Source: Chloroflexales bacterium ZM16-3 (GTDB taxonomy: Bacteria > Chloroflexota > Chloroflexia > Chloroflexales > Chloroflexaceae). Taken from it: DNA of 64,000 bases. Made by a program: the position numbers and the translations under genes. The stretch is from NCBI GenBank assembly GCA_004138175.2, contig RYFE02000021.1, positions 25,505-89,504 on the forward strand, read 5' to 3'. The notes beneath the pieces are model-generated. The model was given only the letters and a program-made list of their open reading frames with translations. It searched no databases and was not told where the DNA came from. Positions 17,774-26,379 of the stretch are shown here, in pieces (the first letter of the stretch is position 1; every line of letters begins with the position of its first letter).

Positions 17774-19275
17774 GGTGTCACATACATACGCACCAGGGAC
17801 TGCTTATCCACCTTGCCGGCGGCGGTCTTGGGCAGGGTGTCGGCGACGATCACCCGCTTGGGGAGCTTGTAGCGGGCCAGGCGCTCCCCGGCGAAGGCCA
17901 GCAGGTCGGACGGGTCGAGGCTCTGGCCAGGGCGGGGCACGGCCACCGCCCAGCCCACCTCTCCCCAGCGCGGGTCGGGGGCGGCGATCAGGGCTACCTC
18001 GGCGACGGCGGGGTGTCCGGCCAGCACGCTCTCAACCTCGGCGGGGTAGATATTTTCGCCGCCGGAGATGATCACGTCCTTCAGGCGGCCCACGATAGTG
18101 TAGTAGCCCTCCTCGTCGCGCACGGCCAGGTCGCCGGTGTGCAGCCAGCCGTCGATGATCGCCCGTGCCGTCTCCTGGGGGCGGCCCCAGTAGCCCGCGC
18201 ACACGTGCGGCCCACGGATGAGCAGCTGGCCCACCTGGCCAGGGCCGAGCGCATGCCCGGCGTCGTCAACCAGCTTCAGGTCGATGAAGAAGAGCGGGTA
18301 GCCCACCGCGCCCGGCTTGCGCCGCACGTCGGCGGGGGGCAGGATGAAGGTGTTCGGCCCGGCCTCGGTCAGCCCGTAGCCGGTCTTAAAGTCGATCCCG
18401 CGCTCCCAGAAGAGATCGAAGACCGGCCGGGGGCAGGGCGCGCCGCCGCTGATCACCAGCTTCAGCCTGGAGAAGTCGGCCCCCGCCCAGCGCGGGTGCT
18501 GCTGCATGGCGATGAAGACCGTCGGCACGCTGAAGTAGAGCGTCACCCCGGCCCGCTCGATCAGGTCGAAGACCTGATCGACAGCGACCCCCTTGCAGAC
18601 GATCGAGCAGCCGCCGATCAGCACCAGCGGCGCGGTGAAGACATTCATCCCGCCGGTGTGAAACATGGGCGCGTTCAGCACCGCCACGTCGTCGGGGGTC
18701 AGCCCCCAGCCAGCCACCGTGTTCACCGCGTTCGCCGCGATATTCCCGTGGGTCAGCACCGCGCCCTTGGGCGTGCCGGTGGTGCCGCCGGTGTAGCAGA
18801 TCACCCAGGGGGCGTGCCAATCTAGCTCGATGGGCTCTGTTTCGGCCGGAAGGCCATCTCGCTCGGAGATAAGGCGGGAGATCGGCACCCAATGCCGCAC
18901 CGAGCCGGGGCTCGCGGCAATCTGGGCGACAACCTCAGCATACTCTGCGCCGTAGAGCAGCACACAGGGCGTGGCGTCATCCAGCAGGGCCGCCAGCTCG
19001 GCCGGGGTGAGCCGGTAGTTGAGCGGCTGCATGATCGCGCCGAGCTTGCCGCAGGCGAACCAGATGTCCAGGTAGGCCACGCAGTTCAGGGCCAGGACGG
19101 CCACGCGGTCGCCCTTCTGCACGCCCAGGCCGCGCAGGAGGTTGGCCGTGCGACCGGCGGCCTCGTCCCAGGCGCGGTACGTGATCGGGGCCATCCCGTT
19201 CTCAGCATCGAGAAGGGCGACCTTATCCGGCGTCAGCAATGCCCGCCTGCCCAGCCAGTCACCTAAGAACATCAT
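17770..19275 (-). CDS. AMP-forming acyl-CoA ligase 2
   Basis: A 501-residue ANL enzyme, clearly a different subgroup from ligase 1. Motifs are ICYTGGTTGTPKGAVLTH (P-loop, with a second Gly where ligase 1 has Ser), KTGYGLTEAGPN, DGWLHTGDLAVRDEEGY, GRLKDVIISGGENIYP and the C-terminal Lys in KTAAGKVDKQSL. A two-ligase cluster may activate two substrates or a substrate and a later intermediate. Its start overlaps the stop of the KAS III-like gene by 4 bases, which indicates coupling. No membrane segment is evident. Confidence 0.9.
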   Translation of the reverse strand: MMFLGDWLGRRALLTPDKVALLDAENGMAPITYRAWDEAAGRTANLLRGLGVQKGDRVAVLALNCVAYLDIWFACGKLGAIMQPLNYRLTPAELAALLDDATPCVLLYGAEYAEVVAQIAASPGSVRHWVPISRLISERDGLPAETEPIELDWHAPWVICYTGGTTGTPKGAVLTHGNIAANAVNTVAGWGLTPDDVAVLNAPMFHTGGMNVFTAPLVLIGGCSIVCKGVAVDQVFDLIERAGVTLYFSVPTVFIAMQQHPRWAGADFSRLKLVISGGAPCPRPVFDLFWERGIDFKTGYGLTEAGPNTFILPPADVRRKPGAVGYPLFFIDLKLVDDAGHALGPGQVGQLLIRGPHVCAGYWGRPQETARAIIDGWLHTGDLAVRDEEGYYTIVGRLKDVIISGGENIYPAEVESVLAGHPAVAEVALIAAPDPRWGEVGWAVAVPRPGQSLDPSDLLAFAGERLARYKLPKRVIVADTLPKTAAGKVDKQSLVRMYVTP

Positions 19276-20291
19276 TCTTCACCCCACTGCACACACGCCG
19301 CCGCCCAGGCGTAGCCGATCCCGGCGGCCACCATCACCATCAGGTCGCCGTCGCGCAGGCGGCCTGTCTCCAGACCCTTCTGGATCGAGAGCATCTGGTC
19401 CTGCTGGCCGACGTGGCCAGTCTCGCTGAGGTAGTAGCTCTGCTCCTCGCGCAGGCCAAGCTCGCGCAGCACAAACTCGTGGGCCGAGCGCTTCATGTGC
19501 AGGATGTTCAGGTAGCCGATGTCGGCCCGCGTGCGCCCGCTGCGTTCCAGGGCGGTGTCGATCACGGCCAGGAAGTTGCGCATCGACAGCGCATCGAGGC
19601 GGCGCTTCATGCCCTCGGGGTCGGTCACATCAAGCATATTCCGCCCGGCCTCAATCGCCTTGGGCGTGATCCGCTCGACCGTGCCGCCGGCGGGGATGAC
19701 CACATCGAGCGAGAAGGAGCCGTCGGAGATGACAGAGACGCCGAGCAGCCGGTTGCGCGGGTGGTTGCGGCGCAGGATGAGCGCCCCGCCGCCGCAGCTC
19801 AGGTTGAGCATGAAGCGGGTGCGCGGGTTGCGCGGGTCCACCAGGTCGCCGTTGCGGTAGCCGCCAGCGATCAGCACCGTGTTGATGGCGGGGTCGGCGG
19901 CGAAGAGCCCACGGGCGAGCTGAAGCGCGGCGATGGTGGTGGCGCAGCGCAGCTGCACGTCGATCGCCCAGGCCCGCGTCGCCCCCAGGTCATAGGCCAG
20001 CTTCACGCCAGCCGTCCAGAGCGGGTATTCTTTATACTCCTCGGTGGTGCAGAGGACGACATCAAGCTCGCGGGGGTCGATCTGCGCGCGTGCGAGGGCG
20101 TCCTGGGCGGCCCAGAGGCCCATGGCGCCGGGGTGGTCATCGGGGCCGGGCACGGGGCGGCGCAGGATGCCCAGCTTCTCGGCGACAACCTGCTCGGGCA
20201 GGTCGGCGAGGCGGGCGATCTCGGCCGGGCCGAGGCTGCGCTCAGGGATATAGGTGCCTGCGGCAACAATGCCGATCGGGGTCGCGTCCAT
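19272..20291 (-). CDS. KAS III-like (thiolase-fold) condensing or thiolytic enzyme
   Basis: This 339-residue thiolase-fold protein has Cys116 in LRCATTIAAL as nucleophile and His265 in ILHMKRSAHEF. The active-site Asn of 3-oxoacyl-ACP synthase III (usually in GNTSAAS) is replaced: the aligned segment reads TGHVGQQD, so His293 takes that place. This C-H-H arrangement argues against ordinary fatty-acid initiation. Because it is coupled to an acyl-CoA ligase in a catabolic-looking operon, a thiolase-like cleavage or condensation on a specialised acyl-CoA is plausible. The residue assignment is by eye. It is the first enzyme gene after the regulator. Confidence 0.75.
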   Translation of the reverse strand: MDATPIGIVAAGTYIPERSLGPAEIARLADLPEQVVAEKLGILRRPVPGPDDHPGAMGLWAAQDALARAQIDPRELDVVLCTTEEYKEYPLWTAGVKLAYDLGATRAWAIDVQLRCATTIAALQLARGLFAADPAINTVLIAGGYRNGDLVDPRNPRTRFMLNLSCGGGALILRRNHPRNRLLGVSVISDGSFSLDVVIPAGGTVERITPKAIEAGRNMLDVTDPEGMKRRLDALSMRNFLAVIDTALERSGRTRADIGYLNILHMKRSAHEFVLRELGLREEQSYYLSETGHVGQQDQMLSIQKGLETGRLRDGDLMVMVAAGIGYAWAAACVQWGEE

Positions 20292-20304
20292 TGCGGGTAT
20301 TCCA

Positions 20305-20390
20305 AGATTGCAGATTGCAGATTGCAGATTGGCAATACGCCGTAGAGCTGGAGACAGCAGAGAACAATCTGCAATCTACAATCTGCAATT
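20305..20390. repeat. GATTGCA heptamer hairpin
   Basis: Three and a half GATTGCA units, a 37-base spacer and the complementary CAATCTGCAATC run. It fills the gap between the regulator and the KAS III-like gene, where a promoter for the operon would otherwise be expected. Confidence 0.88.
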
Positions 20391-20436
20391 GTGCGAAGGG
20401 ATGCGGCCAGCTTACCATCCTGCGGTTGCGCGCCAG

Positions 20437-23400
20437 TTACAGATCGGTTACACGGGGCAGGGAGGCGTCGCCGTGCCGGATGCGCTCGTGCAGCTCGCGG
20501 GTAGCGCGGGCGGGAGGGAGCCCAAGCTCGGCGTCGAGGGTGTCGGCGCAGCGCTGGTAGCAGCGCAGAGCCTGGGGCCGGTTGCCCTGGCGGGCGTGCA
20601 CGAGCATCTGGAGGCGGTAGGCCCGCTCCCAGCAGCTATCTTCGGCCAGGATGCGCCGACAGACCTCCAGGGCCACATCGTTCTGGCCGAGCTCGACCAG
20701 GGCGGCGGCCAGCCGGTCGGCGGCGCGCAGGAAGACGGCGCGCAGACGCTCGCGCTCGGCGGCGGCCCAGTCCTCGTAGGCCGTGTCGGGCAGGTACCCG
20801 CCCGCGTAGAGGCCGAGCGCCCGCGTCAGGGCGGCCACACCCTCGTCTGCACTGCCTACGTCAAGCATGCCCAGCCCCTCGGTGCAGGCGTCGGCGAAGA
20901 CCGCACAGTCGAGCCAGAGGTCGGCCTCGGGGCGCAGCCGGTAGGCGCTGCCGTCGCGGGCGATGTAGGCGGCGGGCGTGTCGGCGGCGCGGGACGGCTC
21001 CAGCGCCTTGTTTAGCGCGTTCAGCGCCACCTTAAAGTCGCGGCCGGCGGCCTCGCGGCCAAGCTGCGGCCAGAGCAGATCCACAATCTCCTCGCGCTGG
21101 AGCCAGCGCCCCCGGCGGGTGACAAGCAGCTGGAAGAGCTGGCGGGCCTTGTCGCGCTGCCAGGCCCGCGCATCGATCTCCTGGGCACCGCGCCAGACCT
21201 GGAAGGCCCCCAGCGTCTGCACGCGCAGCTGGTAGCCGGGGTGGGACTGAAGCTCGCCCAGGCCGAGCCCGGCCAGCAGGCGGCCGGCATAGTCGCCGTG
21301 GGCGCTGCGGGCGCGGGCGGCCAGCAGAAGCGGCACGGCCCGGCGCGGGTCGGGCAGACCGAGGAAGCTTGACCTCATCAGCAAGAAGTCGTAGCCGTTA
21401 GCCGCACAGAGGGCCAGCAGGTCGTCCACACAGGCGGCGGCGTGCTGGCGCTGGCCCAGGTCGCCGTGGGCGATGGCCATCCAGAGACGGGCGGCGGCGC
21501 GGCCGAAGCTATCGCCGCACTCGCGCATCAGGGCCAGGGCTCGCTCTAGGATCTTCAGACCCTCGACAGGGCGCTCGGCCAGCACATAGCTCGCGCCCAG
21601 CGTCAGCTCGATCATCGCGGCCACCCACTGGTCGCCAGCCCACAGGCTGATCTCAGCGCCCTCGCGGGCGCAGCGCGCGGCGGACTCCAGATCTCCCGAG
21701 AAGCCATAGGCCCGCGTGAGCCCCCAGTTAGCCTCGGCGCGGATGCGGCGCACTGCCAGGCGGTCGCCCAGGGCGATAGCGCGCTGGTAGATCGCCAGCG
21801 ACTCGTCGCGCGGGGGCGGGCCACCGGCGCGCAGCTGCAAGGCGTGCCCCAGGCGCATATGGGCCACGGCGGTGATGAAGGGCGATCCAAGCCGCTCGCC
21901 AACGGCGACCCCGATCTCGGCCCGCTCGGCGGCCCGCTCGGCCTCACCGCAGAAGCTGTGGATAAGCGAGAGCACCAGCACCGTCTCGCGGTGTCCGCGC
22001 GGCGTGTGGCGCTGGCCGCGCTCGCTGGCCAGGCGCTCCTCCTCGGCCCAGCCCTCTAGGATAGCCCTAGCCTCGGCCAGACGCCCCGTGCGCAGCTTCA
22101 CCCGCACGCTCAGCAGATCCTCGACCGGCCCCTCCTCGCGCAGGGTGCGCGCCTCGGCCCGCAGCGCCTCGGCCTCGTCCGGCTTGCCCATGTTCAGCTT
22201 ATTCTCGGCCAGCAGATCAAGCAGACGCGCGCGGGCATGCCGGTCGTCCAGGCCATCGCTGATCCGCAGCGCCTCTTGGAGCAGGCTCTCGGCCTGAGCT
22301 GGGAGCACCTGATCGATATAGACCAGCGCCTGGCCGCGCAGCGCCCGGCTGACCCCGGGCTGATCGCGGCGCTCGCGGCAGGCCGCCTCAGACTGCGCAT
22401 ACCAAGAGAGCGCCTCGTCGAAGCGCGAGCGCAGGCGGTAGAGGTCGCCCATATAGCCGATCAGGCGCGGGCGTGCGCTGAACACCTCGGAGGGCAAGGC
22501 ATCGATCCAACCGGCCAGGGTGTCGAGCCGCCCGGCGCGCAGGGCCGTCTCGCCAGCGCGGGCCACAGCCGCCGCCGCCTCATCATAGTCGCGTGCGGCC
22601 AGCCAATGATAGATCGCCTCCTCCTCATCGCCCCGGTCAGCATAGAAGTGCGCCGCGCGGCGGCGGCGATCCTCCATGGCCGGGTCGGAGGCGGCCTGCT
22701 GGCGCAGGAAGTCGTGGAAGAGGTGATGATAGCGCAGCAGCTCGGGGCCGATCTCCACCACGAAGAGGTCACGGTCGCGCAGCTGCTCGATCATAGCCGC
22801 GCCGTCGTGGGCCTGGCGCACCGCGTCGCAGGCGGCCGGGGTCAGCTCGCGCAGCAGGGCCGTCTCACGCATAAATGCGGCCAGGCCAGCGGGCTGGCGG
22901 CCCAGCACATCGCCAGCCAGATAGTCGAAGAGCGCCGCCAGCGAGGCCGGCCGGTCGGTGAGCAGGTCGGACAGGCCACGGGACGAGCCGCCGCGCAGAC
23001 CCTGCCAGACAAGCTGGAGCGCGATCGGCCAGCCCTCGGTCTGGTGGGCTAGGGCGGCCACATCGGCGTCGGCCAGGCCCATGCCATAGACCTCGCGGAA
23101 CAGGGCGGCGATCTCATCGGCGTCGAAGGCTAGCGCCTCGCGGCCCAGCTCCAGCACCTCGCCACGGGCGCGCCAGCGCAGCAGCTCGCCGCCAGCCAGC
23201 GGGTAGCGGCTAGATATGACCACCCGCAGGTCACGCGGGGCGTAGGCGATCAGGCGGTCGGTGAGCGCGCGGATCTCGGGCGAGCCTGCCACAAAGTGGT
23301 AGTCATCAAGCACCAGGATGGCCGGGCCAGCCAGAGCCTCGCCCACCGCATTAAGCAGAGCGTCGAGCGCAGCCGTCCAAGCTGCCGAACCGGCCTCGCC

Positions 23401-23718
23401 CCGTCGCTCGCGCAGCGTAGCGGCGGGCAGGTCGGAGAGACTAGGCAGAACGGCGGCGCAGGCGGCGATCAGATAGGAGAGGAATATCTGCGGGTCGGTA
23501 TCGCTCTCCCCGACGCTATACCAGAGCAGGGGCAGCTCGCCGTCGGCCAGCGCCACCAGCGCGGTCGTCTTACCGTAGCCGGTGCCAGCCTGAAGCAGCG
23601 TAACCCTGTAGTCCAGCGCCTCGCGCAAGCGCGCGGCCAGCGCCGGGCGCGGCAGCAGCAGCCGGTGCAGGCGCGGGGGGGCCAGCTTCGCGCGGAGCAG
23701 GAGGGTCTCGTTTGGCAT
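20437..23718 (-). CDS. STAND-type transcriptional regulator (MalT-like ATPase and TPR with SARP/BTAD C-terminus)
   Basis: A regulator of 1093 residues. It has an N-terminal NTPase with Walker A AGTGYGKTT (about 45) and Walker B AILVLDDYHF (about 140), as in MalT. A long alpha-helical TPR-like middle follows. At about residue 830 a winged-helix segment (LGAFQVWRGAQEI, then KARQLFQLLVTRRG) begins, followed by a bacterial transcriptional activation domain ending near residue 1085. MalT itself carries a LuxR helix-turn-helix, so this is the SARP/AfsR variant with reversed order. The ATG at 23718 is 6 bases after a TATAAT, so the mRNA is probably leaderless. It lies upstream of and parallel to the acid-utilisation cluster. 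Confidence 0.85.
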   Translation of the reverse strand: MPNETLLLRAKLAPPRLHRLLLPRPALAARLREALDYRVTLLQAGTGYGKTTALVALADGELPLLWYSVGESDTDPQIFLSYLIAACAAVLPSLSDLPAATLRERRGEAGSAAWTAALDALLNAVGEALAGPAILVLDDYHFVAGSPEIRALTDRLIAYAPRDLRVVISSRYPLAGGELLRWRARGEVLELGREALAFDADEIAALFREVYGMGLADADVAALAHQTEGWPIALQLVWQGLRGGSSRGLSDLLTDRPASLAALFDYLAGDVLGRQPAGLAAFMRETALLRELTPAACDAVRQAHDGAAMIEQLRDRDLFVVEIGPELLRYHHLFHDFLRQQAASDPAMEDRRRRAAHFYADRGDEEEAIYHWLAARDYDEAAAAVARAGETALRAGRLDTLAGWIDALPSEVFSARPRLIGYMGDLYRLRSRFDEALSWYAQSEAACRERRDQPGVSRALRGQALVYIDQVLPAQAESLLQEALRISDGLDDRHARARLLDLLAENKLNMGKPDEAEALRAEARTLREEGPVEDLLSVRVKLRTGRLAEARAILEGWAEEERLASERGQRHTPRGHRETVLVLSLIHSFCGEAERAAERAEIGVAVGERLGSPFITAVAHMRLGHALQLRAGGPPPRDESLAIYQRAIALGDRLAVRRIRAEANWGLTRAYGFSGDLESAARCAREGAEISLWAGDQWVAAMIELTLGASYVLAERPVEGLKILERALALMRECGDSFGRAAARLWMAIAHGDLGQRQHAAACVDDLLALCAANGYDFLLMRSSFLGLPDPRRAVPLLLAARARSAHGDYAGRLLAGLGLGELQSHPGYQLRVQTLGAFQVWRGAQEIDARAWQRDKARQLFQLLVTRRGRWLQREEIVDLLWPQLGREAAGRDFKVALNALNKALEPSRAADTPAAYIARDGSAYRLRPEADLWLDCAVFADACTEGLGMLDVGSADEGVAALTRALGLYAGGYLPDTAYEDWAAAERERLRAVFLRAADRLAAALVELGQNDVALEVCRRILAEDSCWERAYRLQMLVHARQGNRPQALRCYQRCADTLDAELGLPPARATRELHERIRHGDASLPRVTDL

Positions 23719-23724
23719 GGGCCT

Positions 23725-23730
23725 ATTATA
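23725..23730 (-). promoter_or_regulatory. -10 box TATAAT abutting the regulator start (leaderless)
   Basis: On the minus strand TATAAT is followed by 6 bases and then ATG, so transcription should start at the A of ATG. There is no good -35, which suits a promoter that needs an activator. Confidence 0.6.
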
Positions 23731-23800
23731 ATACTGCGCCCCGGCTCCGCGTTGCACCCGTGCGCGGTGCGGGAGTTGCATTGCTACGAATCTACGCCTT

Positions 23801-23972
23801 TGTCCAACCTTGGACAGTCACTGTCCAGGGGGTAGACATGGCATGTCCAGGGGGTGGACATGCCATGTCCAGGGGGTGGACATGCCATGTCCAGGGGGTG
23901 GACATGCCATGTCCAGGGGGTGGACATGCCATGTCCAGGGCCGGACGGTGACTGTCCAGGGGGTGGACAGTG
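23801..23972. promoter_or_regulatory. Array of seven interlocking palindromic 22-bp repeats (putative multi-operator)
   Basis: Repeats start at 23823, 23845, 23867, 23889, 23911, 23933 and 23954, with exact 22-bp spacing apart from a final 21. Each holds GTCCAGGGGGTGGAC, itself an inverted repeat, and its junction with the next forms a second palindrome, GGACATGCCATGTCC. The outer copies carry TGGACAGTCACTGTCCA and TGTCCAACCTTGGACA. The common half site is TGTCCA/TGGACA. The array lies between the divergent regulator and the alkX-type gene. Two helical turns per repeat would put bound dimers on one face of the DNA. The remaining gap to 24163 shows only a TATGAT at 24124. Confidence 0.75.
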
Positions 23973-24163
23973 AGCATAGTGCCACGGCATGTTCGTCCAT
24001 GACCGCTGCCCGGCGGCTGCGGGGAGCGAACACTGATGCGTGCGTCGTCAAAACCTTGCGCTACTCCTGAGCATGGCAGGTGCGCAGCCGCAAAAGCGGA
24101 CCGATTCCGTCAGGTTATGCTGGTATGATGGAGTTGTGTGATACCCAACCCCCAACCCCCATT

Positions 24164-25381
24164 ATGAAGATTACCCCCGACGCCGTCCAATATATGCTGC
24201 TCGCCGCCCAGGGACTGCTGACGCCGCTAACGGTGCCCGCCACAAAGGCCGATGTGCTGGACGCCATCCGGCGCATGGGCGTGCTACAGATCGACACCAT
24301 CCACATCGTGGCCCGCAGCCCCTACCTGGTACTCTGGGGTCGCCTGGGCCAGTACGAGCCGACATGGCTCGACGAGCTGCTCGCCGAGGGAGCGCTCTTC
24401 GAGTACTGGGCCCACGCCGCCTGCTTCCTGCCCAGCGAGGACTACGGCCTCTTTCGGCGGCGCATGCTCAGCCAGCGCGTCGAGACCGACTCGGCATACC
24501 AGTGGGTGCGGGCCAACCCCGAGGAGACCGATGCCGTGCTCGCGCGGGTGCGCGCCGAGGGGCCGCTGCGCGTCGCCGACTTCGACGGCAAGGGCGGCGG
24601 CGGCGGCTGGTGGGACCACAAGCCCGCGAAGACGGCCCTGGAGTGCCTGTTCGATCTGGGCCACCTGATGATCGCCCGCCGCGAGCGCTTCCACCGGGTC
24701 TACGACCTTAGCGAGCGCGTGATGCGCGGCTGGGACGACGCGGCCACGCCGAGCGCCGCCGAGGTGCGCCGCGAGCTGCTGCTGCGCGGCGTGCGCGCCC
24801 TCGGCGCGGCCCCGGCCCGCTGGGTGCCCGACTACTACCGCCAGAAGGATAAGCGCGCCTGCCTGGCCGAGCTGGCGAGCCTGGTCGAGGAGGGCGCGCT
24901 CCATGCGGTCGAGGTCGCGGGCTGGGATGAGCCGGCCCTGGTTCACCCCGACAATCTGGGCCTGCTGGAGCAGGCGGAGGGAGGCGCGCTGACGCCGACC
25001 GTGACGACACTGCTCTCGCCCTTCGACCCGCTGGTCTGGGACAGAGACCGGGCACACGAGCTGTTCGACTTCTTCTACCGGATCGAGGTCTACACCCCGG
25101 CGGCGAAGCGGGCCTACGGCTACTTCACCTTGCCCATCCTACACCGTGGGCGGCTGGTCGGTCGGCTCGACCCGAAGGCCCACCGCCCCGATAGCATCTT
25201 CGAGGTGAAGGCCGTCCACCTGGAGCCGGGGGTTACGCCCGACGACGGGCTGGTGGCAGGGCTGGCCGGGGCGCTGCGGGACTGCGCCGCCTGGCACGGC
25301 ACCCCCGAGGTGATCATTCGCCAGAGCGACCCGCCCGAGCTGGCGGGGATGCTGCGCTGCACTGAGGCATTGAGGCGCTGA
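24164..25381 (+). CDS. AlkX/YcaQ-family DNA glycosylase (HTH_42 winged-helix protein)
   Basis: This protein of about 405 residues belongs to the AlkZ/YcaQ superfamily. The catalytic Q-phi-D motif is visible as LQIDTIHIV (Gln and Asp at about residues 44-46). EYWAHAACFLP and the LSPFDPLVWDRDR segment are typical of the YcaQ (AlkX) branch, which unhooks interstrand crosslinks and removes alkylated purines. The ATG at 24164 (MKITPDAVQ) begins the conserved region. An in-frame ATG pair at 24125 is possible but directly follows a -10-like TATGAT. The final residues (CTEALRR) are encoded by the octamer repeat at 25359-25382. Confidence 0.82.
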   Translation: MKITPDAVQYMLLAAQGLLTPLTVPATKADVLDAIRRMGVLQIDTIHIVARSPYLVLWGRLGQYEPTWLDELLAEGALFEYWAHAACFLPSEDYGLFRRRMLSQRVETDSAYQWVRANPEETDAVLARVRAEGPLRVADFDGKGGGGGWWDHKPAKTALECLFDLGHLMIARRERFHRVYDLSERVMRGWDDAATPSAAEVRRELLLRGVRALGAAPARWVPDYYRQKDKRACLAELASLVEEGALHAVEVAGWDEPALVHPDNLGLLEQAEGGALTPTVTTLLSPFDPLVWDRDRAHELFDFFYRIEVYTPAAKRAYGYFTLPILHRGRLVGRLDPKAHRPDSIFEVKAVHLEPGVTPDDGLVAGLAGALRDCAAWHGTPEVIIRQSDPPELAGMLRCTEALRR

Positions 25382-25382
25382 G
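25359..25382. repeat. Octamer repeat inside the 3' end of the glycosylase gene
   Basis: CACTGAGGCATTGAGGCGCTGAGG is the complement of the CTCARYRC octamers at 11931-11986. Here it encodes the last residues and contains the stop codon. Confidence 0.75.
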
Positions 25383-25383
25383 G

Positions 25384-26109
25384 TTACATTGCCTGATCAG
25401 CACTCCAGCGGGCTAGCGTATCAGGGTTGATCGGCTCCAGCACCATCAGATCGGCGTCGTGGCGCACAAGCATCGCGAAGTCGAAGCGGTCGACTGCGGC
25501 TGCGTGGGCGACATCGGCGGCCGGCAGCGCCGGGTACGCAGGGGTGCCGAAGCGCCGCCCGAAGTCGGAGGCGGCGACCCGCGCCGCAAACACGCTCGGG
25601 TCCGGCGTCTGCCCGCGTAGCAGCGCCGTCAGATAGTCGGCGCAGGCCCGATCCTCGTCGCCGTCGCGGTCGGACCAGTCCCCAGTCACCACCAGTGTCA
25701 CCTGGGCGGGGCGCAGGCGCAGCAGCAGGCGAGCCGTTGCGACGGCGCAGACGAGGCTGCCGGCGAGCAGCAGATCGGCGGTGGCACAGCGCACCAGCCC
25801 CTTGACGCCGGCGGCGGTGCAGTGGATCAGCGTCTTATCGACTAGATCATGGCCGGCCACCCGCGACGGCGCGTTGTCGAAATCGAAGCCTGGGATCGCC
25901 CCGCCCCCGCCAACCCCGCCCATCGTGAGCGCGCCGGGCAGACGCTCACGCATCTGGAAGGCGTCATCCGGCGACTCAGCAAGATAAATCTGACGCGCGC
26001 CGGCGGCGAAGGCGTAGGCGGCGGTAGAGAACGAGCGCAGCACGTCGATCACAACCACTGCGCCGCTGTCTCCGCCGCAGCGGGCCAGCGTTGTCTGGAT
26101 GATCTCCAT
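25384..26109 (-). CDS. ComB-family 2-phosphosulfolactate phosphatase
   Basis: This 241-residue Mg-dependent acid phosphatase family protein shows the N-terminal VVVIDVLRSFSTAAYAFAAG and the C-terminal GDEDRACADYL, both hallmarks of ComB. In methanogens ComB acts in coenzyme M synthesis. Bacteria such as this one usually lack that pathway, so the physiological substrate is uncertain. GGAGGAG lies about 7 bases before the ATG at 26109, which rules out the upstream GTG. It converges tail to tail on the glycosylase gene with only 2 bases between stops. Confidence 0.85.
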   Translation of the reverse strand: MEIIQTTLARCGGDSGAVVVIDVLRSFSTAAYAFAAGARQIYLAESPDDAFQMRERLPGALTMGGVGGGGAIPGFDFDNAPSRVAGHDLVDKTLIHCTAAGVKGLVRCATADLLLAGSLVCAVATARLLLRLRPAQVTLVVTGDWSDRDGDEDRACADYLTALLRGQTPDPSVFAARVAASDFGRRFGTPAYPALPAADVAHAAAVDRFDFAMLVRHDADLMVLEPINPDTLARWSADQAM

Positions 26110-26181
26110 CGTAGGTTGCTCCTCCGCATACACAAGCACCCTTCAGGGTACGTTATAGCACGGTTTTACTGCGATGGGGCG

Positions 26182-26211
26182 CGGACATATAACCAAGAAT
26201 GTGGCTATAAT
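26182..26211 (+). promoter_or_regulatory. Promoter CGGACA-18-TATAAT for the GH31-xylA-xylB genes
   Basis: The -35 match is at 26182-26187 and the perfect -10 at 26206-26211, with an 18-base spacer. It implies a leader of about 160 bases containing a CGGCGGCT/AGCCGCCG hairpin before the GH31 start. The -35 is only partial. Confidence 0.5.
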
Positions 26212-26379
26212 GGCAGGAACGCATACGTCGCCCTATCCTCATTGCCCGGCGGCGGCTCCAGCCGCCGACGCCTCATTGCGAAGCCGCACACGGCGGCCTG
26301 TTCAGGCTCCCGTTGGGCGGCCTTCGCCATAAGAGCCCGTCCGTCGCTCGGCCGGGCGCAGACGAAAGCGAGCCCATCT

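Noticed and set aside
15029..20291. OleABCD-type olefin/beta-lactone pathway (KAS III-like, ligase, hydrolase)
   Set aside because: No OleD reductase is present, the cluster carries a full importer and hydratases, and the KAS III-like active site does not look like OleA. Kept only as a remote alternative.
23823..23972. Possible CRISPR array
   Set aside because: The 22-bp units are directly adjacent with no unique spacers, each is palindromic, and no cas gene is near.
23784..24070. Several overlapping reading frames with repeats such as MSRGWTCHVQGV or STPWTWHVHPLD
   Set aside because: They are translations of the 22-bp array in different frames and strands, lacking ribosome-binding sites and any family match.
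25849..26379. A 177-residue N-terminal extension of the GH31 enzyme
   Set aside because: It runs antisense through the ComB gene and across the promoter. Family similarity begins just after the ATG at 26380.
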